Notes: generated by a model from the letters alone, not told the origin. A DNA stretch of 64,000 nucleotides from Apiotrichum sp. Y4204 (GCA_025531455.1 JAMYHL010000024.1:541034-605033), one strand, 5' to 3'. Shown: positions 32,829-44,600, numbered from the stretch's first letter. Made by a program: numbers and translations.

Positions 32829-34971
32829 ATGCCAGCATACCCCGTCCCCGTCCTCCCGCCCGTGGAGATGGACACGTCCATGTGCTCGCATCTCCGCGAG
32901 CTCGTTGACCGCCGTCGCGCGACGCCTGCAAGAGACGATGCCGACAGCGGCAACACACCAAAGCCGAGCGCACTCGAGAAGCGGTACGCCGAGGTCGTGC
33001 GCTGGGGCGCGCTTGATCAGGGCATCAAGCGGCGAAAGGTGAGTCGCAGCGGCGAGCAGTGTGGGTGGTGTTGCGACAACAGGTAACGTCGGATCGGGGC
33101 TGGTCCCGTGTTCGATGACAGTGGCAGATGAGAGCCGAGATCAAGCTTTATCCAATCTTTGCCACTTCTTCCTCTATACTGACGCGCAGACGATGCCGCC
33201 GCAGTGCCGCGAGTGCCAGGCGTCGCTCGCGCGCCCATGGGCGTGCCTCACATGCGACTTTATCGGGTGCGCGCCGTTCAGCACGAGCAGCAGCCGGCCA
33301 GCACGCGACTGTCTGCTTACGCACTTTGCCGATTCGACGCGGTGCGAGTTTGGTAAGTATTCAGCAATACTGGTGCTGATGGATAGCTGTCGACCCCACC
33401 ACAGGGGCGATATTCTGCTCCGAGTGCGACGACTGCGTGTACCCCGACTCGTTTGAGATGTTGTTCCGCGTCGTGCGGATACGCGTCGAGGAGGAGCATG
33501 ACACGAGCCGCGAGGGAAGCATGCTCGGCAGTGGGCGCGGTCGCGGGCGTGGTAACTGGCGCCCGTGGACTGGCGACGGTGCGCTTGACATGGCCAAGGC
33601 TTCATGCCGTGGTGAGTGCCAGATGGGAGAGGTCCACAAACGACGGCAAGATCTTGTGCATCTTATCCCAGATACTAAATTCCAGGCCTCCGCCCGCTCC
33701 TCAATCTCTCGCAGACGTGTTTTCTCTCCAGCATTCTCCAAGCACTCATTCACAACCCTCTGCTGAAGGCCTACTTCCTCTCGGAGAAACACAACCGGCA
33801 CGTGTGCTCTGCCTCTCGCGGCCTCGCGCTCGGCAAGCCAAACATGGGCAGCGACACTGGGAGCGGCACGCCGTCGGACCGCGAGCGGGGGTGCATGTGC
33901 TGCGAGATGGACCGCGCGTTTGAGGAGTTTTATTCCGACGACACCTCCCCCTATGGCCCCGTTACGATGCTGTACTCGATGTGGCACGCGAGCGCCGAGC
34001 TCGAGGGCCACGGGCAGCAGGACGCACATGCGTTCTTTCTCGCTGCCCTCGAGCAGATCCACGTCAACGCAAAAGGCCAGCTCAGCAGCTGTAACTGCAT
34101 TGCCCGTGGGTGTGACGCCGCAAAACCCAGTGCTGACCGCAGACCAAACATTCGCAGGCAGTCTCGCGTCGAATCTCACATGCTCAAAGTGCTCCGCGAC
34201 AAAGCAGACGATAGACCCGACGCTGGACATCCAGCTCGACATGCCTCTCGGCGCGACGAACACGCTCACCCTCGGCGCACTGCTGCGCCGTTTCTGCGCG
34301 CCCGAGCGCCTCGACCACGGCGGAAAGGGCTACTCCTGCGAAAAGTGTGGCGGTGGCAAGGGCGTGTACGCCACAAAGCAGATGACCATCAAGAAGCTGC
34401 CCCCCGTCCTCGCATTCCAGCTGAAGGTGAGCCCTCCATCAGGATCAACTGACCCCAGCGCTTTGCACACAATGCAACTTCGTCAAAGGTCGAGACGCCC
34501 GTCCGCTTCCCGTCGCACCTGAACATGAAGCCGTATGTCGAGCCGTCGTCCGCGCCGGGCTCCAAGGCGCCATCGAACAGTGGACGCGCGGCTTCGGAGG
34601 CGGCCCCGTCGCCAGACGACGACCTCCCAGAGAGCCTATACCTCTACGACCTGTTTGCCGTCGTCACCCACGAGGGCAAGCTTGATAACGGGCACTACTG
34701 GGCGGATGTGCGCAGCGGCGACGAATGGTGGCACTGTGATGATGACAAAGGTAAGTGTTTGGTGATCTTCTGTTTGCTCATGGCAGTCACGCCCACGACG
34801 CTCGGCAACGCGCTCAAGCAGAAGGCGTACATGCTCTTTTACGTTCGTCGCTCGCTCGCGTACGGCCAGCCCATGAGCCGCCTCCTCGCTGCGAACGCGA
34901 GCGCGACCGCCAACGGAGCTAGCAAGACCGTTAATGGCAAGGTGCCCAACGGCAAGGCAAACGGCGCCTAG
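32829..34971 (+). CDS. UBP8: SAGA deubiquitinase Ubp8 (USP22 family)
   Basis: Seven exons: 32829-33038, 33190-33352, 33387-33611, 33686-34105, 34143-34426, 34459-34750, 34787-34971; 592 residues. The N-terminal ZnF-UBP is built from CRECQASL, ACLTCDFIGC, THFADSTRC and FCSECDDC. The USP catalytic core has Cys211 in NLSQTCFLSSILQALIHNP, the zinc ribbon pairs LTCSKC and YSCEKCGGG, LAFQLKRFAHN, and His513 in LDNGHYWADV followed by the acidic DDDK. The Cys box is unusual: the common GN/GS before Thr-Cys is Ser-Gln here. The product removes ubiquitin from histone H2B as part of the SAGA DUB module. The C-terminal tail has repeated Asn-Gly. Intron 1 (151 nt) contains an internal CAG/GTAACG junction near 33082. 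Start chosen as the first ATG of the frame; MDTSM twelve codons later is possible. Confidence 0.9.
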
Positions 34972-35482
34972 CGGCACTTGCTTGCCATACTGTATACTGC
35001 AAGCAACCTTGATCGAGGTTTGTGCTGCTGTGACAACATTTCGAAACTCATTCCTTTTTTGTAGTGTATCCCCCTCCCTTCCAGCCCCCCCTGCATCCTT
35101 GCCGTAATTACCCCTACTGTATGCCTGTACGAGAATCACATGCATGGCGCGATAAGAGATAGATTCAGGAGATAGGAGATATTGACATGGGGAAGATGCG
35201 TGGAGGAGATAACGCGTGCGTCCAACGGGCACGATGGGCATCGGACAAAAGCGAAGGACAGTATCAGAGGAATCGGGGAGCATGAGACGAATCTACAAAC
35301 AATCTCACAAGCGCGTATAGACATTTTGGTTCTCGCGGGAATGTGACAGCATGCGAGGCCAGCAGAGACAGCTGGTTGATTTTCATTTCCTCGAGGTTTC
35401 TCAGAACGTGAAGAAGACAGAAGTGGATAGAAGGACAAAAAAGACAGCTCGGTATTCAAGCGTTCAGCGCATGAAAAATGTT
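34972..35482. other. Convergent spacer (UBP8 / unknown protein)
   Basis: About 510 bp between convergent stops, A/T-richer than the flanking genes, likely 3' UTRs. No gene or RNA recognised. Confidence 0.5.
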
Positions 35483-37194
35483 TTAAGCCCAGATAGACAT
35501 GCCCGTGGAGAAGTCCAAGGTCGTTGACCACCAGTGAGGCGACTTGGGTGGCGAATGGGGCGAGGGAGGGAGAGGAAGCTGTGGCTTGTGGTTGAACTCG
35601 GAGTAGGCCGCCTCAAGCGGGTGGTAGGAGGGGTGGCGGGGGATGGTCCTGATGGTAGAGTGGTCAGCAATCTTGCCTTGATAACCATCAGCTTCGCGAC
35701 GAAGACGCGCATCGAGCGAGAGTTGAAGATTGCGCGTGATAAGATCACGAAGGTGCTCGTCCTCCAAACCTGAAGGTGAGGAGAGCTCGGAACTGGACGC
35801 ACTAGGTCGGCGGCCCAGCGGAGGCGTGATAGAGTGGACCGGGGTGATTGAATTAGCAGAGTCGAAACCTGATCCAGAGCTCAGCGCCCGCGAATGGATG
35901 GCAGGAGCAATCGTGTCGCTGCTCCCAGGGGCTGCTTGCATGTGCGGTGCATACATCGAACGAGGAGGGATTGCGAGGTGGGTCGCGTGGCCTGTACGTC
36001 TGTGATACTTCGAGCGCTCAGCACCGATCGGCTGGAGGTGACCTTCGTTGTCATCCTCCGCCTCAGTCACGGGCGGAAGAGTACGGAACGGAAGTGAGGC
36101 GTGTGTGAGACGAGGGTCGCCAACATTGGACTGCTCTCATCAGCTGTATGCTCTGTTCTAAGCTAACCTGGCGAGGAATGACCACAGGAGGAGTTTCACG
36201 ATGGTAAATGTTAGGAAGCGACGCTGTCATCAGCAATCGAAGAGTTAGAAGCGTTTCGATTCAGACTCACCACGGCGAGGTCCCATGTTCCTAGGAACGT
36301 GGATCTTGTCATCGATAGCCTCCATGGAGCAGCGGCGCATGCGCAAGCCAGGGACGACTGCGCCGAGTGGCACCTTGACGCCAGCCCAGGCGCTAAGACG
36401 GAGCCAGTAGCGCTCGGGGATGCCACAGCCTTCTTTGCTGGCCGGGGGGAGCATGAGCGCTGGTGCCGAAAGGTCCTTGCGGGACTCATAAAGGATGTTT
36501 CCCATACTTGTGCGCCGATCCAGCGCAGCCAGTGCCGGCGCGTACCCTGATGCCGCGACCGCAGCGGGATTGACGGCTGGAGAAGCGTACACGCTCAGAG
36601 GATGAGGGTAGTCAGCGTGATAAGCGCGGGGCGCGTCGATCTCCGTATCAGTGTGAAGACAGGAGGAAGGGAACCCTTGGGCCGGCCCCGAGAGTGGCGA
36701 GGAGGGCCCATTTGAAAGGGAGAGAGGAAGGAAACCACGCTGTTCAGACGTCCAGGGAGACGGAAGGGGAGGAACAAGGGGTGTGTAATGCCACGACCTG
36801 GTTGGAGGCTCGAGAAGGGCATCTGTCGTCAGCTAGGGTCGCTCCAATCAAACTCACCATCCTTCCCCCAGGTAGTTCCGACCTCACCGTCATGAAGTTC
36901 AGTTGAGGTCACCGCCTCCGAAGACATCGGCTCTGGGCTCCATGATGAGGAGCGAGGGGCTGGGGAAGCGCTGCGGCTGTCGTCGTCATTGTCCTCCAGG
37001 ACGATATTGGTACGCTTGCGGTCTGTCGTCAGCATAAACTACTGTAGAGCCTCATCCCGTTGCTCACCTTTGTTACGGCCTGCGCCGCTGCGGCGGCCAC
37101 GACGGCGAGTGCGGCGACGCGGACGCCGTTCGTCACTGGGGGAAGCCGACTCCATTGTGCAGTCGGCAGGGCGAGAGCGAGGTCTGAGAGGCAT
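35483..37194 (-). CDS. Unrecognised Ser/Pro-rich protein with basic N-terminus
   Basis: Six exons: 37068-37194, 36858-37022, 36271-36822, 36168-36223, 35483-36130 (five junction-checked segments joined by 45-, 35-, 47- and 37-nt introns); total 1548 nt, 515 residues. I count five exons, all phase-consistent. I do not recognise a family. An Arg-rich start (RRPRRRTRRRGRRSG) could be a nuclear localisation or RNA-binding patch. The body is Ser/Pro-rich and apparently disordered. A more conserved-looking island in exon 3 includes RTSMGNILYESRKDL, IPERYWLRLSAWAGVKVPLG and DDKIHVPRNMGPRR. The C-terminus ends WWSTTLDFSTGMSIWA, with Trp-rich short motifs. Consistent splice sites and codon usage support a real gene. 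A fungal regulator of unknown function is the most I can say. Confidence 0.75.
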
Positions 37195-39433
37195 GACAGT
37201 AAGTGTAACAATAAATTTGGAAGGAGGATGAGGTGACGGGCAAAAGTGGTGTGGAGAGCAAAAGTAGTAGGGAGGCAGATTCCAATTTTCAGTGGAAGAA
37301 GGAGGGGAGGGACGTTGGTTGAGGAGAGAGGGAAGACAGTAAACAAACTGGGGCACACTGTTTTTTGCAGACGGTCAACAGCTGCGGTACTTGATTAAAT
37401 ATCCGCATAAACAAGCACAACTGGTCGACACACCGTTTACACTAGCTCGTCTGGGATAGACCGTCGCGGGAGGCGGGAGAGGAGAGGAGAGCAGAGGGAA
37501 GCAGCAAGGGACGGATAAGAGAAGAGGAGGGAGTAGCAGACGTCGATTGTGCCCTTTGAGGCTCTTGGCCTCTGGGGTTCTACCCTCTTGCAGTCTCTAC
37601 TGATATTTTGATGAGATGAGCAATATTCGTTGCGGTCCGCAGGCGTAACTGCTGAGGATCCAAGGATGCAAGGATGGGACGTTTCGGCGTGCAGCGGCGT
37701 GCGCGGAGTGCGCGGCGTGCGAGCAGAGAGTCTTTGCCTCCATGTCCATGTTCCCTCAGGCCCCCAGATAATCTGCGCTCCGCAGGCCAAGGATCCAAGA
37801 ATGTGAAAGCGCCCGATAGTGCGCGTGTGAGGCGTGGTGATGAGCGTGATGGGCAGTACTAAAAAGCAGATCAGTACGAGCAAGTCAGAAATAAGGAAAG
37901 GGGGGAAGGAGAGCGAGTGAACGTGGCGCAAAGAAGCAAACGCGCGAACGCGTCAATGATTGACGATTGACGGTACTTGCGGCACTGATCTGGACCATTC
38001 TCGACGTTCAACGTCATGATCGCCCAGATACCCCACTCCCTCCCCCCTTCTCCCATAAATCCCCAACGGGCCGAAAATGCGAGTGCCCTCAATTGCAGCG
38101 GTTGCAGGGCAGGAGGACAGATATGAAGGGCTGAGATGAGGATCAAACTTAGGAGCAGCGGAGCATGAGGAGGTGTGAGTGCAAAGAATTCAGTCAAGTG
38201 AACGAGTGAGATGCTGCTCAAGGTCAAGTCTTCTGGAGCCTCCGGCAACGTAGCATCATAGATGTCACAGTAAACACACGGGTGTACACACCCGGGGTTT
38301 CCGGATCGCTTACTCGGCGCTTGGACCGCTCGGTGAGCTGCTAAAGTGATCGTCAAGGCCACTTTCGGCCATTGTCACGTTCGCAGGAGAGAGGCGGCGT
38401 GGTGGATACGGAGGGGTGTGCGTGGCAATGCTTCATAAGCAGCCGGTCAGCGCTGATCCCTACGTCAACTGTTCTCAGCTCCTCAAAGCACAGCTTATAC
38501 GCCTGGCGCATGTGGTGATTCCGTTCTTGGTCGGGTGAGCTCCGTGATCCGCGAGTTGGATCGCTGGGCGCTAACGGATCAGCGTGATCGCCGGTGTCAC
38601 TGTCAGATTTCAGAACCATTCCGGAATCAATCGAGCAAGGGCAACCACTTATTCACGCGGATGCGCAGATGATCACCCTCTTGCTGATCGTGCTGATCTG
38701 CATGCTCTGACAATCCGCCGGCGCGAAGCTAACCGTCAACCATGCCACCGTGTTGAGAGCCTGCAGCGCTGTAGTGACTGACGAATAACGAAGTCACTCA
38801 AGTAAAGATCAGGAAGTGTCAGTACCCATAATGCAGTGAAGCCGGGTCCGTTATCTGCTGCTTGTATCTTTCCGCAAAGTCCAACGAGATTATTGCGCCG
38901 TTTCGTAGCCGCCGAAGCGGAGTTGCTGAAGGTGGTCAAGGGGCCATGGGCGGAACACTCGTTAACCTCGTTGTCGTTACCGCTACCGATCTTGACCCAA
39001 CGATCCGACGATCCCCGCCGTTTGGCCGCGTTTGGGCTATTGAGGAAAGAAGGTCCATGACGATGCATGTGCTGCACCCATTAGAACAGGGACTCCCGGT
39101 CGCTATTGCTGATCGGCGGGGCGCAGCAGCCCGTGTAGATCGTCAATGACGGCTGCGGATGGGAATAGTTCCGAATGCTGTGAAGGAGCAAGGGAGGCGG
39201 AAAGAGCGGAGAAGAGTGGACAGACTGATCTTCGAATGACAGATTGGGAAAGAGGCCAGAGCAACATGGAACAAGGAGGTCAAGACGAGCAAGACGATCG
39301 TCGGCAGGAAAGGGGCATGCTGGACGACAACGAGGTGGATGGTTGAGCGCGTCGAGCGGACTGCGAAGGGCCCTTGGCCACTTGGAGCTACTTCTAATTG
39401 AGCCCATGACGTCGATTTGCATGATCTTCAATC

Positions 39434-39458
39434 ATGATTAGCACCACATGCTAATCAT
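39434..39458. repeat. Perfect 10-bp inverted repeat with 5-nt spacer
   Basis: ATGATTAGCA and TGCTAATCAT are exact reverse complements around CCACA. On either strand this would make a stable small hairpin or a two-fold symmetric protein site. It lies in the middle of the gene-free region. Confidence 0.75.
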
Positions 39459-40598
39459 TCATAGTGTGGCGCCCAGATATCCTAATATCCCAATCGCTGC
39501 TCTTAAGAACCATTAGAAGGGTACATGTAACACGTCATGCAAAGGTTCTCGGCTCTCCAACTCCAACGAGCGACGTGGGTGGTCCGGTGGTCGGCGTTGA
39601 ACTGGCGAAACTGGGGTACTGTGGTACTGTGGGTACTCTGGGAAGCACTGTACTGTACGTGCCCCAACCCCCTTTGCTGCATCAGGTTGTGTCAATCCCA
39701 ACGCCGAGGACGGGTCATTACCTAACGAGGAGGACCCAGGATCTCCACCTTCCCGTCGGTGTCCCCGCGGAAGTGCCCCAACTGAAACAACTAGACTTGG
39801 AGGCCTCACAGTTGAGCCTTCATGCGTAGGCAAAAGCAGCATGGCGTTGTGCGTGCTTTTGATACCAGAGCTCTTAAGCGAACTCTCTAAGGAATGCACG
39901 GACGCAGACGCGCACGCGTGAGGGGACGCGCCGGCCACATTGCGCCCCGCGCGGTCATCGGAGCATCGGTTTTTGCATGCTAAATTGATCATCGCGTACT
40001 GAATAGAAACACACTCTGAACACATTTCGAACGGGGACGGTCGACAACCGTACGCGAGCCAGCAGCCAGCCCGCGGCCAAGGTTATGGTACGTCATGTGC
40101 GCTGATGAGTGTGGCGTTCACCGCAGCCAGGAGCCCAGCCAGGACAGGCACAGGTACTCCAATTCTGTCACCCAGAGTCTATTCTTAGCAGGTGACTTGA
40201 ATCATGGGAGCTACTTCTGGATCTCTGATAGCAGTCGATCGCTTGCAAGGCGATCGGTCTTGGTTGCAGGGCCGGCGTCCTGTCGTCATGATTGACATGG
40301 TCGGCAAGCATTGCTCGTGGGATGAGAGTAAGAGGCGAGCAGAGAGGCCGAGTTACCGCTATACCGCTGTATCCGCTCTACTACCCGATGCCGACGCAGC
40401 CGACACAGGATGCTGGATGTGCGTCAACGATAATAAAATCGCGCAGCACCGCACTCTGGGCGCACTGCACATGCTGTCTACTGCGCTGCAGCCTCGGGGA
40501 GCGACTGCGCAGATGCGCAGGCCAGAAGATGAGGTGCGGGGGATTAGATTAGATGCCACATACTGGGAGTTGTCGCTACCTAGCCGAGTGCTGAGGAG

Positions 40599-40604
40599 TA
40601 TAAG
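40599..40604 (+). promoter_or_regulatory. Candidate TATA box of CipC-like gene
   Basis: TATAAG (in AGTATAAGAG) lies 84 bp upstream of the ATG at 40688 and is followed by a C/T- and CA-rich leader. A TATA element fits the inducible behaviour reported for CipC-type genes. The position is inferred from sequence only. Confidence 0.5.
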
Positions 40605-40687
40605 AGCACTGGGAATGAGCCCTCCCTCGCCAGACTCCCAACTCTTCCCCCCTACACACCACATATCTCGATCACAACATCATCACA

Positions 40688-41480
40688 ATGGGCTGGTTTG
40701 ACCACGACGACTCCGAGGACGTGAGTTCCCCCACACATTCATGCCTGACGCCAGCGCCGCGCGTACGAGGAGGTCCAGAACGCGCCTCACCAGTCCTCGA
40801 TTGGCCACGAGCTGATTGCCGGTGCGGCCTCGTTCGCTGCGATGAGGGCGTACGAGAACCACGAGGAGCAGAATGGGTAAATTACTGATAGAGGCGTATA
40901 GGCGCTAACAGTCAGCAAGCCCCAGTCGTTTGAGTTGGGCAAGGAAATCATCGCTGGCCTGGCAGGCATGGAGGCCGACAAGCTGATGTACGTGCACCGA
41001 TCTCACTCCCCCGTCACATTACTAACGACCAGTGAGACCAAGGGCCTCGACGGCATCGACCGTGCGCGCGCCAAGCACGATGCCGAGGAGCGCGCCAAGC
41101 AGGCACTTGCGAACTCGAACCAGTTCGGGCAGCAGGACTACCAGCGCCAGTCTTACGGCGGCGGCGGTGGCTACGACGGCCAGCAGGGCGGCTACGGCGG
41201 CCAGGGTGGATACGGCGGTCAGCAGGGTTACGGCCAGCAGGACAACTTCAACCAGCAGGGCGGATACGGCGGCCAGCAGGGCGGATACGGTGGTCAGCAG
41301 GGCGGATACGGTGGCCAGCAGGGCTACGGCGGCGGCTACCGCGGTGAGGGCGAGGGCCACAGGCACCGCCAGGACCGCGAGGGCCGCGAGGAGCGCCGTG
41401 AAGAGCGCCGCGAGGAGCGTAGGGAGGAGTACGAGCAGCCCCGCTACGAGCAGGGCCGTGGCGACAGCGGCCGCTGGTGA
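40688..41480 (+). CDS. CipC-like DUF3759 protein with prion-like GGYGGQQ tail
   Basis: Four exons: 40688-40720, 40755-40876, 40916-40987, 41033-41480; 224 residues. Residues 1 to about 95 match the CipC/DUF3759 fold: MGWFDHDDSED, YEEVQNAPHQSSIGHELIAG, AASFAAMRAYENH, GKEIIAGLAGMEADKL, ETKGLDGIDRARAKH. CipC was described as a concanamycin-induced Aspergillus protein, and homologues are abundant, stress- or growth-regulated fungal proteins of unknown biochemistry. After QALANSNQFGQQ comes an extension absent from the short family members I know. It has about eight GGYGGQQ-type Gly/Tyr/Gln repeats, then a charged REERREERREERREE segment ending in GDSGRW. The tail resembles low-complexity regions of condensate-forming RNA-binding proteins. 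The short exons use CTAAC/CTGAC branch points. Confidence 0.88.
41150..41345 (+). repeat. GGCGGATACGGTGGYCAGCAG tandem coding repeat
   Basis: Degenerate tandem units of about 21-24 nt encode GGYGGQQ, GGYGGQG and similar. Base-level identity among neighbouring units is high, which suggests recent expansion. Confidence 0.85.
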
Positions 41481-41637
41481 TTGCGCTGCAGCGACAACCA
41501 AAATGGAATACAAGAAGGCGTTAGCGCGGTTAGCAGTATGTTTTATGCATGAATGATGATGACACGCGTGAAGGCGTCCAGAACTAATGAACCATCGAGT
41601 CTTCTATACTTCAATCCAGATAAAACCCAATGCATTA

Positions 41638-44600
41638 TTAACAGCAAGCACGGTGCGCAGTACGCCCGTCAGCGCGCACTACGAGCGCGTCATCCTCCTT
41701 GTCCTTGTTCCACGGCTTCGCGCAAACCGCACATGTCCCCGTTGCCGGCGTCCATCCACGTGCAGCCGCGGCCACCTTGTCCTGCAGCAGCTCGAATCCG
41801 TCCGCCTCCACCAGCCGGATGCTCAGCGCGAGCAGGTCGCTGTCAGCCCTGAACGAGTCGAGCATGCCCGTCAGAATCGTCCGGAACTCGCTATACGCGC
41901 GCCCCGTGGATGCAGACAGGTGTTTTGGCGGGACGGGTGGTGGCTCGTCGCTGGGAGTTAGGAGTAGTGTCTTGATCTGGCAGTAACTCACCCAGTATGC
42001 TCAATTTCGGCTCCCTGTGCCTTTGCCTTCTTGCCCTTTCGCTTCCGCCTGCTCTTCTTGCCGTTCACCTCGTGCGCGTGGCCGCCCTCAGTTTCCTCCT
42101 CGGCATCCGTCTCGTCTCGGGGGACAGCCTCGACAAGGCGCTTGAACAGGCGCGCAAATGACACGTCCGCCGGCGTGGCAAGCAGTGTCTGCAGCGCGTC
42201 CTTCACGAGTGCTCGGAGCGTCTCGATCGCCTCGGTGCGCAGCGCATCGGGTATCTCCACTCCAGCATCCAGAGCAGCGACGGCGTGTACCAGCTCGGTG
42301 ACGGAGTGCAAGACGCCAAACCACATGTCCTCAACGCCCGCAGCGTCTTTCGTCGAGTGTTCACGGCACAGCCGCACGGCCATGTGAGTTACGGCCGTTA
42401 GCGTCGAAAGTGCGAGATGAACGTCCCCCTCCGAATGCGTGACTACTCCCGCCGCGAGATCCGCACCACGCGCAGCGAGCACAGAGTCCACGGTGTCAAA
42501 CGCGTCATCGCTCCGTCCTGCACGGTCGAGTGCCCAAAGCTGCCCCTCGGGAAGATCTGCCGCCTCGCACTGCTCCGCCAGGCGGTCGAGCTCGAAAAAG
42601 TCGGGGCCGCGCGCGTCGAGGAACTTCACTACCGCGGTGGACTCGTGTCGGAGCAGAAGGGAAACGTACTTGTGTCGCGCAGACATGTGGAGATGAACCG
42701 ACGGCGGCCTCTCGTCGTCCTCAGGGTCTAGCAAGCAGCGCAGGTAGGCGGCTTGCTTGTGCTCCGAAGACTCAAGAGCAGCAATTGCAGCGTCATGGAG
42801 CGATGGTAGAGCACGGTCAAGGAGTCGAGCCGTCCGCGTAACTGACAGCTCGAACAGCTGGGGCAGCGCATCGGACATCGCACGGGTGACTTCCGAAGGC
42901 ACCATGCCGACCGTCTTCGAACCGACAATCACATCGTTCAACGAGTCAAACACGGCGGTATCCGCGTCCGGGTCCTTGAGAAGGGTGTGGATCAACGGAC
43001 CCCACTTGCGGTCGCGGCGGTATGCTGAGCGGAGGATGCGGAAGAAGCCGGCAGCCTCGAAGCGCGCAAACATCTCATCTGCGTCGTGCGGAGTGTACGC
43101 AGAAAGCAAGTACTCGGCGGCAAGCTGGCGGTCCTCGCGGGTGCTTTGGTCCGTGTCGGCCGCGAGGGACACAAGGACGCGATGGCTCGTCGACGGCTGT
43201 ATGAACACGAACTGCGGGTACTTTGGGAGGTTGCGTGCGACAAAGATGTGCAGGAAAGTTACGTCGGAAGAGTAGAACGAGTCGTCCATGACGTCGAGCA
43301 TGAGATTTATAATGCTCTGGCGGTTGATTATGCTTGCTGGGTCGTTGAGGTACGGGTCCTCAAAGGCAATGTCCATCGCGTGCAAGAACGCCTCCGTGTC
43401 GAAGCGCAGCAGAAGGCGAAGGTATGGGTACGGCTCGTCGCGGTCCGTGAGAACCAGATCGTGGCTGCCCTCGGGCCAGTAGACATTATGGTCAGAGAAC
43501 AACATCTCGTACACTGCACTCCGTGCCGCGATGCCAGCGGATTCCGACATCGCCTCGCCCGACGGGTACCACATCCCGGACAGAACGTGCGCAACATAGG
43601 CATAGAGCTTGTACGCATCCGGGGCCATGCGCTCGTCATCATCAAAGTCGTCGCCCACGAAATGCGTCGACTGGCGATGGCGCTGGACGTCGCACACAAT
43701 CTTGATGAGCTTGACAATCGGGGCAATGTAGTCTGCCATGGCACGCGTGTACACGTGGATAAGCGCGTCCCACAGACCATGCTGCTCGCACAATGTGACC
43801 GCCTGGTTGATGTCGAGCGACGCCGGGTCCACATGCCAAATGACGTTCTCGGCAAGCTCATACTCGCCGCTCTCGTCGTGCATGCGAATCAACGCCTGGA
43901 CGACATTCGGGGGCATCTCTTGCACACGCCCGTCGAAGATGTAGCCCTCAAGACGCCTAAGGAAGATGCCCTGGATGCCGGCGTTCGCAAAGTGTTCGTA
44001 CGCCTCGTTGAACAGAAAATCTGTGTTGTTCATCACAAGGCACGCATCGATGCACGCCGTCGTGAGGCCTTCAAAGAGCGACGTGAGGTCGACACCACGA
44101 CCGTCGGCGGAAAAGTGCGTATCGTCCCGCATGCGCTCCTCAGAAAACGCCCATTCAAGGGATGCACTCATAAGCTCACGCACACGCGCGCCAACGACTT
44201 CGCGACGCGCTGCTGGCTGCTCCGGGAGGTTGATCGTGTTACCAGATGCCCGACCCTCGTAGTATGCAAGGGCGAGGTTGATGGCCGCAAGGAAGTCGCC
44301 CTTGTGGACATTGGCGAGTACGCGATCGTTCCAGTGCTGTAATGTACCGACCTGGACGTTTGCACGGGTGAGTAGGAAAAGCTTGTCGCGGTGGGTGCGG
44401 CAGCTGCCCTGGATGGTCGGGGGGATGGCCTCGATATCGGATCCCTTGCGAATAGTTAGACTCGAGTAGAAGTCGTGCGCCGTGAGGAGCTTGGTCTGCA
44501 AAGGCGTGTTCTCAACAGCCTTCATTGAGCGGACGTTGAGGAGCAAAACCTGATGAGTAGTCACAAGTAGCATGTGATCGGAGTCGTACCAGTGCAAGGA

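Larger units (their letters stand above)
37195..40687. other. 3.5-kb gene-free region
   Basis: The longest stretch with no supportable gene. Scanning both strands I find only short frames without family features or matching splice sites. It contains GATC/GCTGATC-rich sequence near 38660-38700, a perfect inverted repeat at 39434-39458, and a TATA element just before the CipC-like gene. It could hold the large regulatory region of that gene, a non-coding transcript or a fast-evolving small gene I cannot see. There is no rRNA or tRNA signature. Confidence 0.5.

Noticed and set aside
43086..44342. 418-codon plus-strand frame opposite VPS8
   Set aside because: Antisense to conserved Vps8 core sequence. 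No recognisable motif.
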